The translations under genes and the position numbers were made by a program. Positions 45,235-53,549 of a stretch of DNA of 64,000 nt are shown here, in pieces. Origin of the DNA: UBA6623 sp965238125 (GTDB taxonomy: Bacteria; Acidobacteriota; Terriglobia; Bryobacterales; UBA6623). The stretch is from the NCBI GenBank assembly GCA_965238125.1, contig OZ250179.1, positions 3,410,001 to 3,474,000 of the forward strand, in the 5' to 3' direction. The notes under the pieces are model-generated. The model ran no database searches. It was not told the DNA's origin and was given only the letters and a program-made list of their open reading frames with translations. The stretch's first letter is position 1, and every line of letters starts with the position of its first letter.

Positions 45235-45393
45235 ACATCTTCCCTATGCTTTTCCTTAAGAAAAGCGGGAAAGCCCTCTTTCACTTAAACCGTTCAGCCT
45301 AACATTCAGTCGCGGACGACGCAAGGAATAAACAGCGCTTCCGGTGTAATTTCAAGCATTTGCGGCCGGATCAACGCCGCCCGATTGAGGTCT

Positions 45394-46230
45394 TTATCCT
45401 AGTTGCGGCCATGCTCCGGCGACCGGCACCGGCACCCTATATTTGCCTTGAAACAGGTCTCCGAAAAGATCGAGCAGCTCATCGTGCAGCAGCCCGTTGG
45501 TGGCCGCCAAATCGACCCCGCCCAGCGTGTACGGACTTCCGCGCATGTCGCTGACGGTTCCGCCTGCTTCGGCGATCATCAGTATGCCCGCGGCGGCGTC
45601 CCAAGAGTGGAGGCCGAATTCCCAAAACCCGTCCAAGCGGCCGCAAGCCACAAAGCAAAGGTCGAGCGCCGCCGAACCCGCCCTTCGCGTGCCGTGGGTC
45701 AGCATCGAAACTTGATGGAAGAAATAGAGGTTCAAGCCGATCTCGGGTCGCCGGGCGCTGGGGAAGCCCGTCGCGAAGAGCCCTTCCTTGATCCCTTTCG
45801 CCGAAGAGACGTGAATCTTGCGGTTGTTGAGATAAGCCCCCGACCCTTTTTCGGCCGTGAAGCACTCTTTGTGAATCGGATCGTAGACCACGCCGGCGAC
45901 GACCTCGCCCTTGTAGGCCAACCCCAAACTTACGTTGAACAGCGGGTAGCCGTGCGCGAAATTCGTCGTGCCGTCGACCGGATCGACATACCAGCAATAA
46001 TCGGCGTCAGTGTCGAGATGGCTGCCCTCCTCCCCGATGATGCCGTGGTTGGGGAAACGCGCCCGCAGCTTTTCGACCACCAGCTCTTCCGATGCCCGAT
46101 CGGCCTCCGTAACCAGATCCGCCGCACCCTTGTATTCGATCTCCGGGCGGTGTTCGCAGTAGTGTTCAATGATCGCGCCGGCTTCCCGGGCGATTTCGGC
46201 GGCGACCCCTACATAGTCGGATTGATACAC
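45394..46230 (-). CDS. Inositol monophosphatase family protein
   Basis: 278 residues. Metal-binding motifs: GEEGS (Glu), WYVDPVDGTTNFAHGYP (the DPxDGTTNF signature) and HSWDAAAGILMIAEAGG (the C-terminal Asp). The fold hydrolyses phosphate from inositol-1-phosphate, histidinol phosphate or related sugar phosphates; in bacteria SuhB also binds RNA polymerase. Substrate here not determined. Confidence 0.92.
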   Translation of the reverse strand: MYQSDYVGVAAEIAREAGAIIEHYCEHRPEIEYKGAADLVTEADRASEELVVEKLRARFPNHGIIGEEGSHLDTDADYCWYVDPVDGTTNFAHGYPLFNVSLGLAYKGEVVAGVVYDPIHKECFTAEKGSGAYLNNRKIHVSSAKGIKEGLFATGFPSARRPEIGLNLYFFHQVSMLTHGTRRAGSAALDLCFVACGRLDGFWEFGLHSWDAAAGILMIAEAGGTVSDMRGSPYTLGGVDLAATNGLLHDELLDLFGDLFQGKYRVPVPVAGAWPQLG

Positions 46231-46779
46231 GGAATACCCTCGAAGAGCGGCCAGCGATGCGAACTTGCCTCTCCCGCCTCGCTGCGGCAGCCGCCCCGAC
46301 GGCGGCGTGTTGTCTCTGTCTCAGCTTAGCTTGGTCCCCCGCCGGCGCGGCGATCGTGGAGTAAGCGGATACAGAGCGCAAGCGACGGGCCAAGCCGACT
46401 GCGGCAATGAAGCCCCCCAAACCGAGCCGCGAGAGTAATCGAGCGGTATGCGATGAAGCCGCGGAGAGCCGCGGAAAGTGATGGTCCTAAAACCGCCTCC
46501 CCAGGACCTCCCTCCCCATCCCAACCAATCACGCGTCCAGGGTCATGAGCCGCGAAGCGGCGGCGGGAATATAGCCCAGGGTGGAGCCGAAGGCGGAACC
46601 CTGGGTAGAACCCCCACCCGCGCGAGCCCTGAAAGGGCGGCAGGAAGCTCCCCCCCCCGACCCTTCGGCCCGCCGACGCCGTGGCGCCATTCCGGGCGAC
46701 ATGTCCGGAGGCCCCACACAAAGTGGACGCACCAATCCTCTTGCCTCCTGTAAGTCTGTGAAAGAATAAGGACTTCCTC
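46231..46779. other. Intergenic region crowded with dispersed repeats
   Basis: 549 bases with no gene. In order: a 22-base stretch nearly identical to the 3' end of the beta-lactamase-like gene (46350-46371; compare 49329-49350), joined to the REP unit gagcgcaagcgacgggccaa (46374-46393); then copy 2 of the gagccgcg...agcggtat repeat (46404-46460); then a relative of the agccgcgaagcggcg block (46543-46640). Promoters for the flanking divergent genes must lie among these. Confidence 0.65.
46374..46394 (+). repeat. REP unit gagcgcaagcgacgggccaa
   Basis: The same unit occurs at 51084-51104 (plus), 51196-51216 (minus) and, with one change, 22884-22904 (minus); a more degenerate form is near 16058-16084. 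It lies in gaps each time and is the target of the IS110 element described at 49355-51079. Confidence 0.75.
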
Positions 46780-47577
46780 ATGCCCTCCCGACTCCACGAT
46801 AAAGTCGCCCTCGTCTCCGGTGCCGGTTGCGTGGCCGCGGGCTGGGGCAACGGCAAAGCAACCGCGGCGCTGTTTGCGCGCGAGGGAGCAAGCGTTTTCG
46901 CGGTGGACAAGAACCCCGCCGCCGCCGCCGACACCCATCGTCTGATCGAGGAAGAGGGCGGCGTCTGCGAGTCCCACCAAGCCGACGTCACGCGCGCCGA
47001 CCAGGTCGAGGCGATGGCCAAGGCCTGCCTCGAGCGCTTCGGCCGTATCGACATCCTCCAGAACAACGTCGGCGGATCGGCGCCCGGCGGGCCTGTCGAG
47101 ATGAGCGAACAGGAGTGGGACGCCCAACTCAACTTCAACCTCAAGAGCGTATTTCTGACCTGCAAATTCGTCTTGCCCGTCATGGAGCGACAAGGCCGCG
47201 GCGCGATTGTCAATGTCGGTTCGATCGCCGGCCTGCGTTACCTAGGACGGGATATGGCCGCCTACTACGCCGCTAAGGGCGGGCTGATCCAATTCACCCG
47301 AGCGCTTGCCATGCGTTACGCCAAACAAGGCATTCGCGCCAATTGCGTGATTCCCGGGCTCATGAACACCCCCCTCGTGGCCAGCCGCATTGCGGACCAG
47401 TACGGCACGGGCGACATCGAAGACATGGTCCGCTATCGCGATGCCGTCTGCCCGACCGGCAAGATGGGCGACGCCTGGGATGTCGCCTACGCCTCGCTGT
47501 ACCTGGCCTCCGACGAAGCGAAATACGTCACCGCGACCGAGTTGGTCGTCGACGGCGGGCTGTCGTCAAAGTTTTGA
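46780..47577 (+). CDS. Short-chain dehydrogenase/reductase
   Basis: 265 residues. The coenzyme motif has a short insertion: SGAGCVAAGWGNGKATA. NNVGG, the active-site Ser in NVGSIAG, and YYAAKGG (Tyr/Lys) are present; the C-terminus SDEAKYVTATELVVDGGLS closes the fold. The extended GAG...GWGNGKA loop is seen in some dehydrogenases acting on sugar acids or aryl alcohols, but the substrate cannot be stated. Confidence 0.9.
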   Translation: MPSRLHDKVALVSGAGCVAAGWGNGKATAALFAREGASVFAVDKNPAAAADTHRLIEEEGGVCESHQADVTRADQVEAMAKACLERFGRIDILQNNVGGSAPGGPVEMSEQEWDAQLNFNLKSVFLTCKFVLPVMERQGRGAIVNVGSIAGLRYLGRDMAAYYAAKGGLIQFTRALAMRYAKQGIRANCVIPGLMNTPLVASRIADQYGTGDIEDMVRYRDAVCPTGKMGDAWDVAYASLYLASDEAKYVTATELVVDGGLSSKF

Positions 47578-47611
47578 CGGTCGGCCCTCCTAACAATTCC
47601 GTGTAAGTCGT

Positions 47612-47782
47612 ATGACTTTCGACATAAAGTGGTCGTGCGACACCAGCTTGAGGCCCTTTGGTACAACTGTACCCCCGCCGAATGAATCGATCGATCTATT
47701 GTTGAAAAACCCGTTTGCCGGCAATATTAATCTCGTACCAGGGACGATTCGCTGGAGTCCGCAGGGGGGACAACTTCAGTGA
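47612..47782 (+). CDS. Candidate small protein, 56 residues
   Basis: ATG at 47612 to TGA at 47782, ending 7 bases before a strong terminator hairpin. Translation starts MTFDIKWSCDTSLRPFG and ends TIRWSPQGGQLQ. No Shine-Dalgarno sequence is obvious, and base composition is less GC-rich than its neighbours. It could be a real small gene, a gene remnant, or the body of a small RNA that ends at the terminator. No family recognised. Confidence 0.3.
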   Translation: MTFDIKWSCDTSLRPFGTTVPPPNESIDLLLKNPFAGNINLVPGTIRWSPQGGQLQ

Positions 47783-47789
47783 AGTCCAA

Positions 47790-47819
47790 AAGGCCGACTC
47801 TTCGGGGTCGGCCTTTCTT
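47790..47819 (+). terminator. Rho-independent terminator
   Basis: Perfect 9-bp stem AAGGCCGAC / GTCGGCCTT with an 8-base loop containing ttcg, followed by tctt. On the other strand the stem is followed by ttttgg, so it may work both ways. It ends transcription from the SDR gene and the candidate small ORF. Confidence 0.85.
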
Positions 47820-47822
47820 ATT

Positions 47823-47912
47823 GCGGCCTCGCCCCCCAAACTGAGCCGCGCACGTCAGTAAGCGGTATGCGCCGCCGCCGTTCAGCCCGAAGGAAGGTAG
47901 CGGCAGCGCGAT
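47823..47912 (+). repeat. Dispersed repeat with gagccgcg...agcggtat core, copy 3
   Basis: cggcctcgccccccaaactg followed by agccgcgcacgtcagtaagc; colinear with 25949-26034 and 46404-46460 with indels. It sits between the terminator and the serine-hydrolase gene. Confidence 0.6.
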
Positions 47913-48022
47913 AGCCTGGGCGCCGTCCGCCGCGAGCCTGCCCCCACAATCCCCCGACTTCCACCGAGACCCCCGCACCGCAACCCATTTCGCCTACAAT
48001 CAGGGCTTCCGGGAGGGCAACC

Positions 48023-49342
48023 ATGAAGCAACCACGCACGCGATTCCTACTGGTGACGACAACCTGTCTACTTGCCTGTGCCCTCGGCTTGGCGGCCGGC
48101 GAGTTGCCGCGCGCCGAACCCGAGTCCGTCGGCATGTCGTCCCAACGGTTGGCCCGCATCGGCCCGGTCATCGAAGGCTACATCGAACGCGGAGAGATCC
48201 CCGGCGCCGTGACCCTCGTCGCTCGTCGAGGCAAGATCGTTCACTTGGAAACTCACGGCTTCGCGGATCTGACCACGCGTCGACCCATGAAGCACGACGA
48301 TGTCTTCCGCATGGCCTCGATGACGAAACCCATCGCAAGCGTCGCTTTGATGATGCTCTACGAAGAAGGCTTCTTCCGGCTCAACGACCCGATCTCGGAA
48401 TTCCTCCCCGAATTCAAGAACCCCAAGGTAGCCATCCCCGTCGAAGCCCCCGTTGAAGCATCGGCGAACTCCGACTCGGGGTCCGGGTTCTACACCGTCC
48501 CCGCCAAGCGCGAGATTACCTTCCGGCACTTGCTGACGCATACAGCGGGGCTTGCGACCCAATTCAGCAGCGATCCAACGAAAGAGCTTTACATCGAACG
48601 AGTCGGTTCGGTGCGCACTTCGGGCGGGACGCTGGCGCGGGGGATGCGCGAGTTGGCAAAGCTGCCGCTCAATTTCCATCCCGGCGAAAAGTGGCAATAC
48701 GGCCCGGCGACCGACGTGGTCGGGTATCTCGTGGAAGTGATCTCCGGCATGCCGTTCGATCGATTTCTGCACGATCGCATTTTCAAGCCGGTGGGCATGA
48801 GCGACACCTACTTCTATGTCCCCGAGGACAAACTTGCCCGCCGAGCAACAGTCTATTCCACGGAAGGCGGCAAGCTCTCCGTGCGCGACGATCTGATGAC
48901 GACAACGATCCCGCCGCGGGAGAACCGCTATTTCAGCGGCGCCGGCGGTTTGCTCTCGACCGCGCAAGACTATCTCCGTTTCTGCCTGATGAGCCTGGGG
49001 GGCGGGCGGTTCGGCGACGCGCGCTTGCTCAGCCCCAAGACCGTCGAGTTGATGACGGTCGACCACGTGGGTGATGATGTGGCGCGCGATCCGATATGGG
49101 ACCGCATCGGGCTTGACGGTTTCGGATTCGGCCTGGGCTACCGCGTCCGCAAGGACCTCGGCCGCTCGGCGGTGCTGGGTTCCCTAGGCAGCTATGCATG
49201 GGGTGGCGCGTACGGGACGTACTTCTGGATCGACCCCAAAGAAGACATGATCGGGATTCTCATGGTCCAAATCCGCCCCTACGCCCACCTGAAAATCCGT
49301 CGCCAGTTCCAGATCTTGGCTAACGCGGCAATCGTGGAGTAA
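48023..49342 (+). CDS. Exported serine hydrolase, beta-lactamase (class C/PBP4*) family
   Basis: 439 residues with a signal peptide (FLLVTTTCLLACALGLAAG). The acyl-enzyme Ser is in RMASMTKP (S99xxK102); the second-motif Tyr is in WQYGPATDVVGYL, and the closing motif is around WGGAYGTYFW. This is the fold of DD-peptidases, EstB-type esterases and class C beta-lactamases. Most such environmental proteins are esterases or peptidases; resistance should not be assumed. Its stop overlaps no other gene, and a dispersed repeat follows into which an IS110 element has inserted. Confidence 0.88.
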   Translation: MKQPRTRFLLVTTTCLLACALGLAAGELPRAEPESVGMSSQRLARIGPVIEGYIERGEIPGAVTLVARRGKIVHLETHGFADLTTRRPMKHDDVFRMASMTKPIASVALMMLYEEGFFRLNDPISEFLPEFKNPKVAIPVEAPVEASANSDSGSGFYTVPAKREITFRHLLTHTAGLATQFSSDPTKELYIERVGSVRTSGGTLARGMRELAKLPLNFHPGEKWQYGPATDVVGYLVEVISGMPFDRFLHDRIFKPVGMSDTYFYVPEDKLARRATVYSTEGGKLSVRDDLMTTTIPPRENRYFSGAGGLLSTAQDYLRFCLMSLGGGRFGDARLLSPKTVELMTVDHVGDDVARDPIWDRIGLDGFGFGLGYRVRKDLGRSAVLGSLGSYAWGGAYGTYFWIDPKEDMIGILMVQIRPYAHLKIRRQFQILANAAIVE

Positions 49343-49365
49343 GCGGATACGGAGATGGGATGAGA

Positions 49366-49463
49366 GGCTGGTCGCTTGGAGCCGGGAAGCGGTAGGCTAC
49401 CGGCAGCAGCGCACTTCTCCACAAGGGAGGTGCAATGGATTTTTGAAAAGGAGGCGACCAGCC
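49366..49463 (+). promoter_or_regulatory. Structured leader of the IS110 element; possible bridge RNA
   Basis: GGCTGGTCGC (49366-49375) pairs perfectly with GCGACCAGCC (49454-49463), which directly abuts the ATG at 49464 and partly covers its aggagg ribosome site. Between the arms is a smaller hairpin GGTAG/CTACC (49411-49421). IS110 elements are known to encode a bridge RNA in a non-coding end; this leader or the 418-base 3' region is the candidate. Confidence 0.5.
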
Positions 49464-49578
49464 ATGAAGAAGAATAGCAAACAACAGACCGACAAGAACC
49501 AAACCGACAAACACCAAACCAAAGAAAGCCGACAGCTCACAAGCGAAGACCCGCCAACTCACCCAGCTCGAACAACAG

Positions 49579-50661
49579 TTGGCGCAACAACGCATCCAGA
49601 TGCAAAAAGACAACGAAATTTGCGCCGTCGCCGGCGTCGACATCGGCGACAAACGTTGCTTCGTACGGCTCACCGACCTCGCCGGCGAAAGCCTCGAGGA
49701 ATGCCAAGTCCCCACCCGCCCGGAGGCCTTGGATCGCTGGTTCCGCCGTTGGCCGCGGCTGCGCATTGTGATCGAAACCGGCAGCCACAGCAACTGGATT
49801 CGCCGCCGCCTGGCCGCCCTCGCCCACGACGTGCTCGTCGCCGACGCGCGGCAATTGCGTTTAATCAGCCAATCCGACTCGAAAAACGACCGCAACGACG
49901 CCTATTGGTTGGCCGAGCTGGGACGCACCAACCCGGCCCTGTTGAATCCCGTCGCGCCGCGCAAGCTCGAGACCGAACAACAACGCACGTTGTTGCGGGC
50001 GCGCGAGGCCGTGCTCGAGTGCCGCACGAAATTGAAAGGGAGTTTGCGCGGCATGGCGAAGTCGCACGGCATCCGCTTGGGCCGATGCGCCCAGAACCAA
50101 TGGGTCGAGCGCGTCCGGGAGGCCTGCCCCGAGGTGTTGCACGCGGCGTTGTTGGGGGTGGCGACACAAATCGAAAGCCTCGGCGCGACGATCCGCGAAT
50201 ATGACAAACAAATCGTCGCGTTGGGCAAGCAATACGCAGCGGTCGAGCGGCTGCGAACGATCGGAGGGGTGGGGCCGCTGACGGCGTTGACGTTCGTGTT
50301 GGCGCTCGACAACGACCCGGGCCGCGTGAAGCGTTCGCGGCAGGTCGGCGCGCTGGTGGGGCTGCGTCCCAAGCAACGCCAATCGGGCGAGCGGTCACTG
50401 CGGCTGGGCGTGACGAAATCGGGAGATCCGCTGCTGCGGCGGACGTTGATTCAGTGCGCGCACTGGGTGCTGGGGCCGTTCGGGACCGACTCCACGCTCA
50501 GGCGCTGGGGTTTGAGTTTGGCGGCGCGCGGCGGAGGACATGCGAAGAAGCGGGCGGTGGTGGCGGTGGCGCGCAAGTTGGCGGTGCTGATGCATGTGTT
50601 GTGGGTGAAACAAGAAAACTACGATCCGCTGCACGGGCTGACGGAAACGGTTTCCCCATAA
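49579..50661 (+). CDS. IS110-family recombinase (DEDD transposase)
   Basis: 360 residues from a TTG at 49579. N-terminal RuvC-like domain: VAGVDIGDKRCFVRL, IVIETGSHSNW and SKNDRNDAYWLAEL. C-terminal Tnp domain: LRTIGGVGPLTALTFV and ALVGLRPKQRQSGE..LGVTKSGDPLLRRTLIQCA with the nucleophilic Ser region. The best ribosome site is before an ATG at 49464, whose frame (MKKNSKQQTDKNQTDKHQTK) would need one extra base skipped near 49525 to enter the recombinase frame (KADSSQAKTRQLTQLE). Either the copy carries a frameshift or translation starts internally. Confidence 0.85.
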   Translation: MAQQRIQMQKDNEICAVAGVDIGDKRCFVRLTDLAGESLEECQVPTRPEALDRWFRRWPRLRIVIETGSHSNWIRRRLAALAHDVLVADARQLRLISQSDSKNDRNDAYWLAELGRTNPALLNPVAPRKLETEQQRTLLRAREAVLECRTKLKGSLRGMAKSHGIRLGRCAQNQWVERVREACPEVLHAALLGVATQIESLGATIREYDKQIVALGKQYAAVERLRTIGGVGPLTALTFVLALDNDPGRVKRSRQVGALVGLRPKQRQSGERSLRLGVTKSGDPLLRRTLIQCAHWVLGPFGTDSTLRRWGLSLAARGGGHAKKRAVVAVARKLAVLMHVLWVKQENYDPLHGLTETVSP

Positions 50662-51077
50662 GGCAGGGACGATGAGGCGCAGTCGGCGGCAACGGTTTCG
50701 GATGAAGCAACGTGATGAGGACATCCGCGAGCCCCCTAACGGGGACTCGGCGGCAAGAAGATTCCTGTTGAAAGGAAGGGAGTAGGGGATTGGGCGGACG
50801 AAGCGAGGCCGCGGCGGAGAATCGAGATCGTGTCACGGTGACTGCGGGCTCTGGGCAGGCAGGCCGATTCTTTCGAGGATGGGTCGAAGCCGCAACAGAG
50901 AGAGCAGCGCCGAAAGACCGGACCCCAACCAGCAGAGGTCAACAACGAGACCGATAACACTGCGAATGGAAGCCCGGTCCTCAACGCGCCGCAAGGCATG
51001 AGGACCCGGGCCGGATCCGACAAACCGACCAACGCCTCCCAACGACCGCCCTTGACAAGCGACCCACCTCTCATGGA

Positions 51078-51222
51078 AGCCCAGAGCGCAAGCGACGGGC
51101 CAAGGGCAATGCGACCGCCGCGGGCTCCGGCACTGAGGTTCTCCGATCCGTCGGGCATTCGGGCTCGTCGTCCGGCTAATCGAAACCATTGAGCCCTTGG
51201 CCCGTCGCTTGCGCTCTGGGCT
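51078..51222. repeat. 30-bp perfect inverted repeat made of two REP units
   Basis: 51078-51107 and 51193-51222 are exact reverse complements with an 85-base loop. The left arm is the half-unit cut by the IS110 element; the right arm belongs to the intact unit. Head-to-head pairs are typical of REP-type elements. It lies downstream of the minus-strand panE-like gene. Confidence 0.8.
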
Positions 51223-51268
51223 CCGTATCCGCGTCTGAATTGTGTGCGCGACGGCTTCGGAATGCCGC

Positions 51269-52240
51269 CTACCCGCCGGCTCGCGCCGCCAAGCGGGCGC
51301 GCTCGTAGAGGTCGCGCAGGTTCGGCGTCGCCACGCCGACCTTGTCGGCCAACTCGATGACCGCTCCGACGATCGGCTCGATTTCGATTGGACGGCCGGC
51401 CTCGATGTCTTGCAGCATCGACGTCTTGTGACTTCCCACTTGTGCCGCGCCTTCGAGGCGCTTCTCCGGCGAGATCCTGATTCGCACGCCGACCCCGGCG
51501 GCGGTTTCGATCACCTCTTCCATCACGGCTCGCGCCAACTTGCGAGTTGGCGGGTCGGCGAGCATCTCCCCGAGCGTCGTGCGTGTTACGGCGCTGATGG
51601 GGTTGAACGCCGCGTTGCCCAGCACCTTGACCCAGATGTCGTGCCGCATGTCTTTGCGGATGGGCGCTTTGAGCCCCGCCCCCTCGAAGATCTTCGAGAG
51701 ACCTACAATCCGTTCGCTGCGTGAACCATCAGGCTTGCCGAGCGGGAAGCGGACACCCTCGACGTGCTCGATGACGCCGGGCTCGGCGACCGACGCCGAG
51801 CAATAGGCGAGGCATCCGATCACGCGGCGGGCGTCAATCGCGTCGGCGATGACGCCACCCGGGTCGACCGATTCGAGGCGTTCGCCGGCGAGGGGGCCGT
51901 CGATGCCGTGGAAATACCACCAAGGGATGCCGTTCTGTGTGGTGACGACGACGGTCTCCCGCCCCAGCAACGGGGCGAGCTTCGGGGCGATGGCCGTCAG
52001 GGCGTGGGACTTCACGCCGAGCACGACGACATCGACCTCGCCGATTTCAGCCGGGTCGTCGGTCGCCGGGGAATTCGAGGAAAAGTCGTCGAGGACGGCG
52101 CTCCGAACGCGCAGGCCGTTCACTCGGATGGCCTCGAGATGTGGTCCGCGGGCGATCAGCGAGACGTCTTCGCCGGCGAGCGAGAGGCGGGCGCCAAGAA
52201 AGCCCCCGATCGCTCCAGCTCCGTAAATGGCGAACTTCAT
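51269..52240 (-). CDS. 2-dehydropantoate 2-reductase family protein
   Basis: 323 residues from the ATG at 52240 (MKFAIYGAGAIGGFLGARL). The NADP-binding motif GAGAIGG starts the protein; VVLGVKSHAL, TTQNGIPW and the C-terminal helical domain with VKVLGNAAFNPISAVTR are characteristic of ApbA/PanE. It reduces ketopantoate to pantoate for coenzyme A, or a related 2-ketoacid; many genomes have several paralogues. It follows the aminotransferase gene by 74 bases in the same direction, so a joint 2-ketoacid pathway is possible. Confidence 0.88.
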   Translation of the reverse strand: MKFAIYGAGAIGGFLGARLSLAGEDVSLIARGPHLEAIRVNGLRVRSAVLDDFSSNSPATDDPAEIGEVDVVVLGVKSHALTAIAPKLAPLLGRETVVVTTQNGIPWWYFHGIDGPLAGERLESVDPGGVIADAIDARRVIGCLAYCSASVAEPGVIEHVEGVRFPLGKPDGSRSERIVGLSKIFEGAGLKAPIRKDMRHDIWVKVLGNAAFNPISAVTRTTLGEMLADPPTRKLARAVMEEVIETAAGVGVRIRISPEKRLEGAAQVGSHKTSMLQDIEAGRPIEIEPIVGAVIELADKVGVATPNLRDLYERARLAARAGG

Positions 52241-52314
52241 CGGAGGTGGTTTCCGCGCCCCGCAGACTTTCGGCGCGGCACGACCAAGCACCCGCAAGAG
52301 CGCGGATCTCTACC

Positions 52315-53493
52315 CTACTCGCTGTAGACCCTCTCGGCCGCCTGCGCGCCGCCGCTTCCGATCGGCCGGCCGAGGTCGGCCATGGTACTCTCAAGCGCGT
52401 CGAGAAACAGCAAGATGTTGTTGCGCGTCGACGAAGCCCCCATCAGCCCGATACGCAGGATCTTGCCGGCCAGCGGGCCGAACCCTCCTAACACCTCGAT
52501 GCCGTACCGCTCTAAGATCGCCTCGCGTAGCGCGTCGTCGTCAACGCCCTCGGGTAGGCGAACGGTGTTGAGCGACCATAAACGATGCGCGGGGGCGACG
52601 TGCATCTCGAGCCCCATGGCCTCGAGCCCCGCTACCAACGCGCGGTGATTGAGCCGATGCCGCGCGTGGCGCGCTTCGAGCGTCTCTTCATGGATGATGC
52701 GCAACGCTTCCCGCAGGGCATAGAGCAGACTGATCGGCACGGTGTGGTGATAGGACCGCGGCGGATGCCAATAGCCGGACAGCAGTTTCAGGTCGATATA
52801 CCAGCTGACCGATTTGCTTTGGCGAGCCTCGAGCTTCTCAACCGCGCGCGGCGAGAGCGTAATCGGCGCCAGCCCGGCCGGGGCGCCGAGGCATTTTTGC
52901 GTCGCGCTATAGGCAATATCGATGCCGTTGGCGTCGACTTGAACCGGCATGCCGCCCAAAGACGTCACACAGTCGCCGATAACCAGCGCCCCGACCTCAT
53001 GAGCGGCGTCGCAAATCGGTTTCGAGTTTTGGAAGGCCCCCGTCGATGTCTCCGCTTGCACGTGGGTGACGATTTGCGGCTGTTCGCGGCGAATAAACTC
53101 AGCGGCTTCGTCGGCGTCGAAAACTTCGCCCCAGGGCTTCTCGATCCGCACGATCTCCGCCTGCTGCCGGCTGCACATCTCGGTCAGGCGTTCGGAGAAA
53201 AAGCCGTTGGCGAGCACGGCCACTTTTGTCCCCGGCTCGACGAAATTGACGACGGCGGATTCCATGCCCGCCGAGCCGGTGCCCGAGACGGCGAGCGTGA
53301 ACTCGTTGTCGGTCTGAAAGGTGTACCGCAGCAGGTCCATGATGTCGTCGAGGACCTCGAAACAGGCCGGGTCCATATAGCCGACCGCTTGCGACGCCAT
53401 GGCCAGATTCACGCGCGGATCGACCATGCTCGGCCCCGGGCCGAGCAGGATGCGGGCCGGGGGTTGGAAGTAGGAGTAGTTCTTGTCGCTCAT
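52315..53493 (-). CDS. Class V aminotransferase, alanine/serine-glyoxylate type
   Basis: 392 residues. LLGPGPSMVDPRV at the N-terminus, VSGTGSAGMESAV for PLP phosphate, VIGDCVTSLGGMPV with the PLP-ring Asp, and YSATQKCLGAPAGLAPI with Lys200 as PLP lysine are all typical of alanine-glyoxylate and serine-glyoxylate aminotransferases. It converts glyoxylate to glycine using alanine or serine. With the GlcF-like protein (3447-4760) the genome has at least parts of glycolate/glyoxylate metabolism, although the two loci are far apart. Confidence 0.92.
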   Translation of the reverse strand: MSDKNYSYFQPPARILLGPGPSMVDPRVNLAMASQAVGYMDPACFEVLDDIMDLLRYTFQTDNEFTLAVSGTGSAGMESAVVNFVEPGTKVAVLANGFFSERLTEMCSRQQAEIVRIEKPWGEVFDADEAAEFIRREQPQIVTHVQAETSTGAFQNSKPICDAAHEVGALVIGDCVTSLGGMPVQVDANGIDIAYSATQKCLGAPAGLAPITLSPRAVEKLEARQSKSVSWYIDLKLLSGYWHPPRSYHHTVPISLLYALREALRIIHEETLEARHARHRLNHRALVAGLEAMGLEMHVAPAHRLWSLNTVRLPEGVDDDALREAILERYGIEVLGGFGPLAGKILRIGLMGASSTRNNILLFLDALESTMADLGRPIGSGGAQAAERVYSE

Positions 53494-53549
53494 GGGTCGC
53501 TGGAAGAATCTTTCATGATAGCGTCGGCCGCAAGCCGGGAACCTTGTCG

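Larger units (their letters stand above)
49355..51079 (+). mobile_element. IS110-family insertion sequence inserted in a REP unit
   Basis: Left flank reads gcggatacggag (49343-49354) and right flank resumes cccagagcgcaagcgacggg (51080 on). The intact unit on the minus strand at 51193-51234 reads gcggatacggagcccagagc without interruption, so the inserted piece is about 1725 bp with a repeated AG dinucleotide (49353-49354, 51078-51079). There are no terminal inverted repeats, as usual for IS110. About 109 bases precede the first start codon and 418 bases follow the transposase stop. Confidence 0.75.

Noticed and set aside
48023..49342. Antibiotic-resistance beta-lactamase
   Set aside because: The fold is right but it is shared with esterases and DD-peptidases; nothing in the sequence points to beta-lactam hydrolysis.
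50736..51189. Minus-strand frames in the 3' non-coding part of the IS110 element
   Set aside because: Ser/Arg/Gly-rich, overlapping each other and crossing the REP inverted repeat; more likely the non-coding end of the element.
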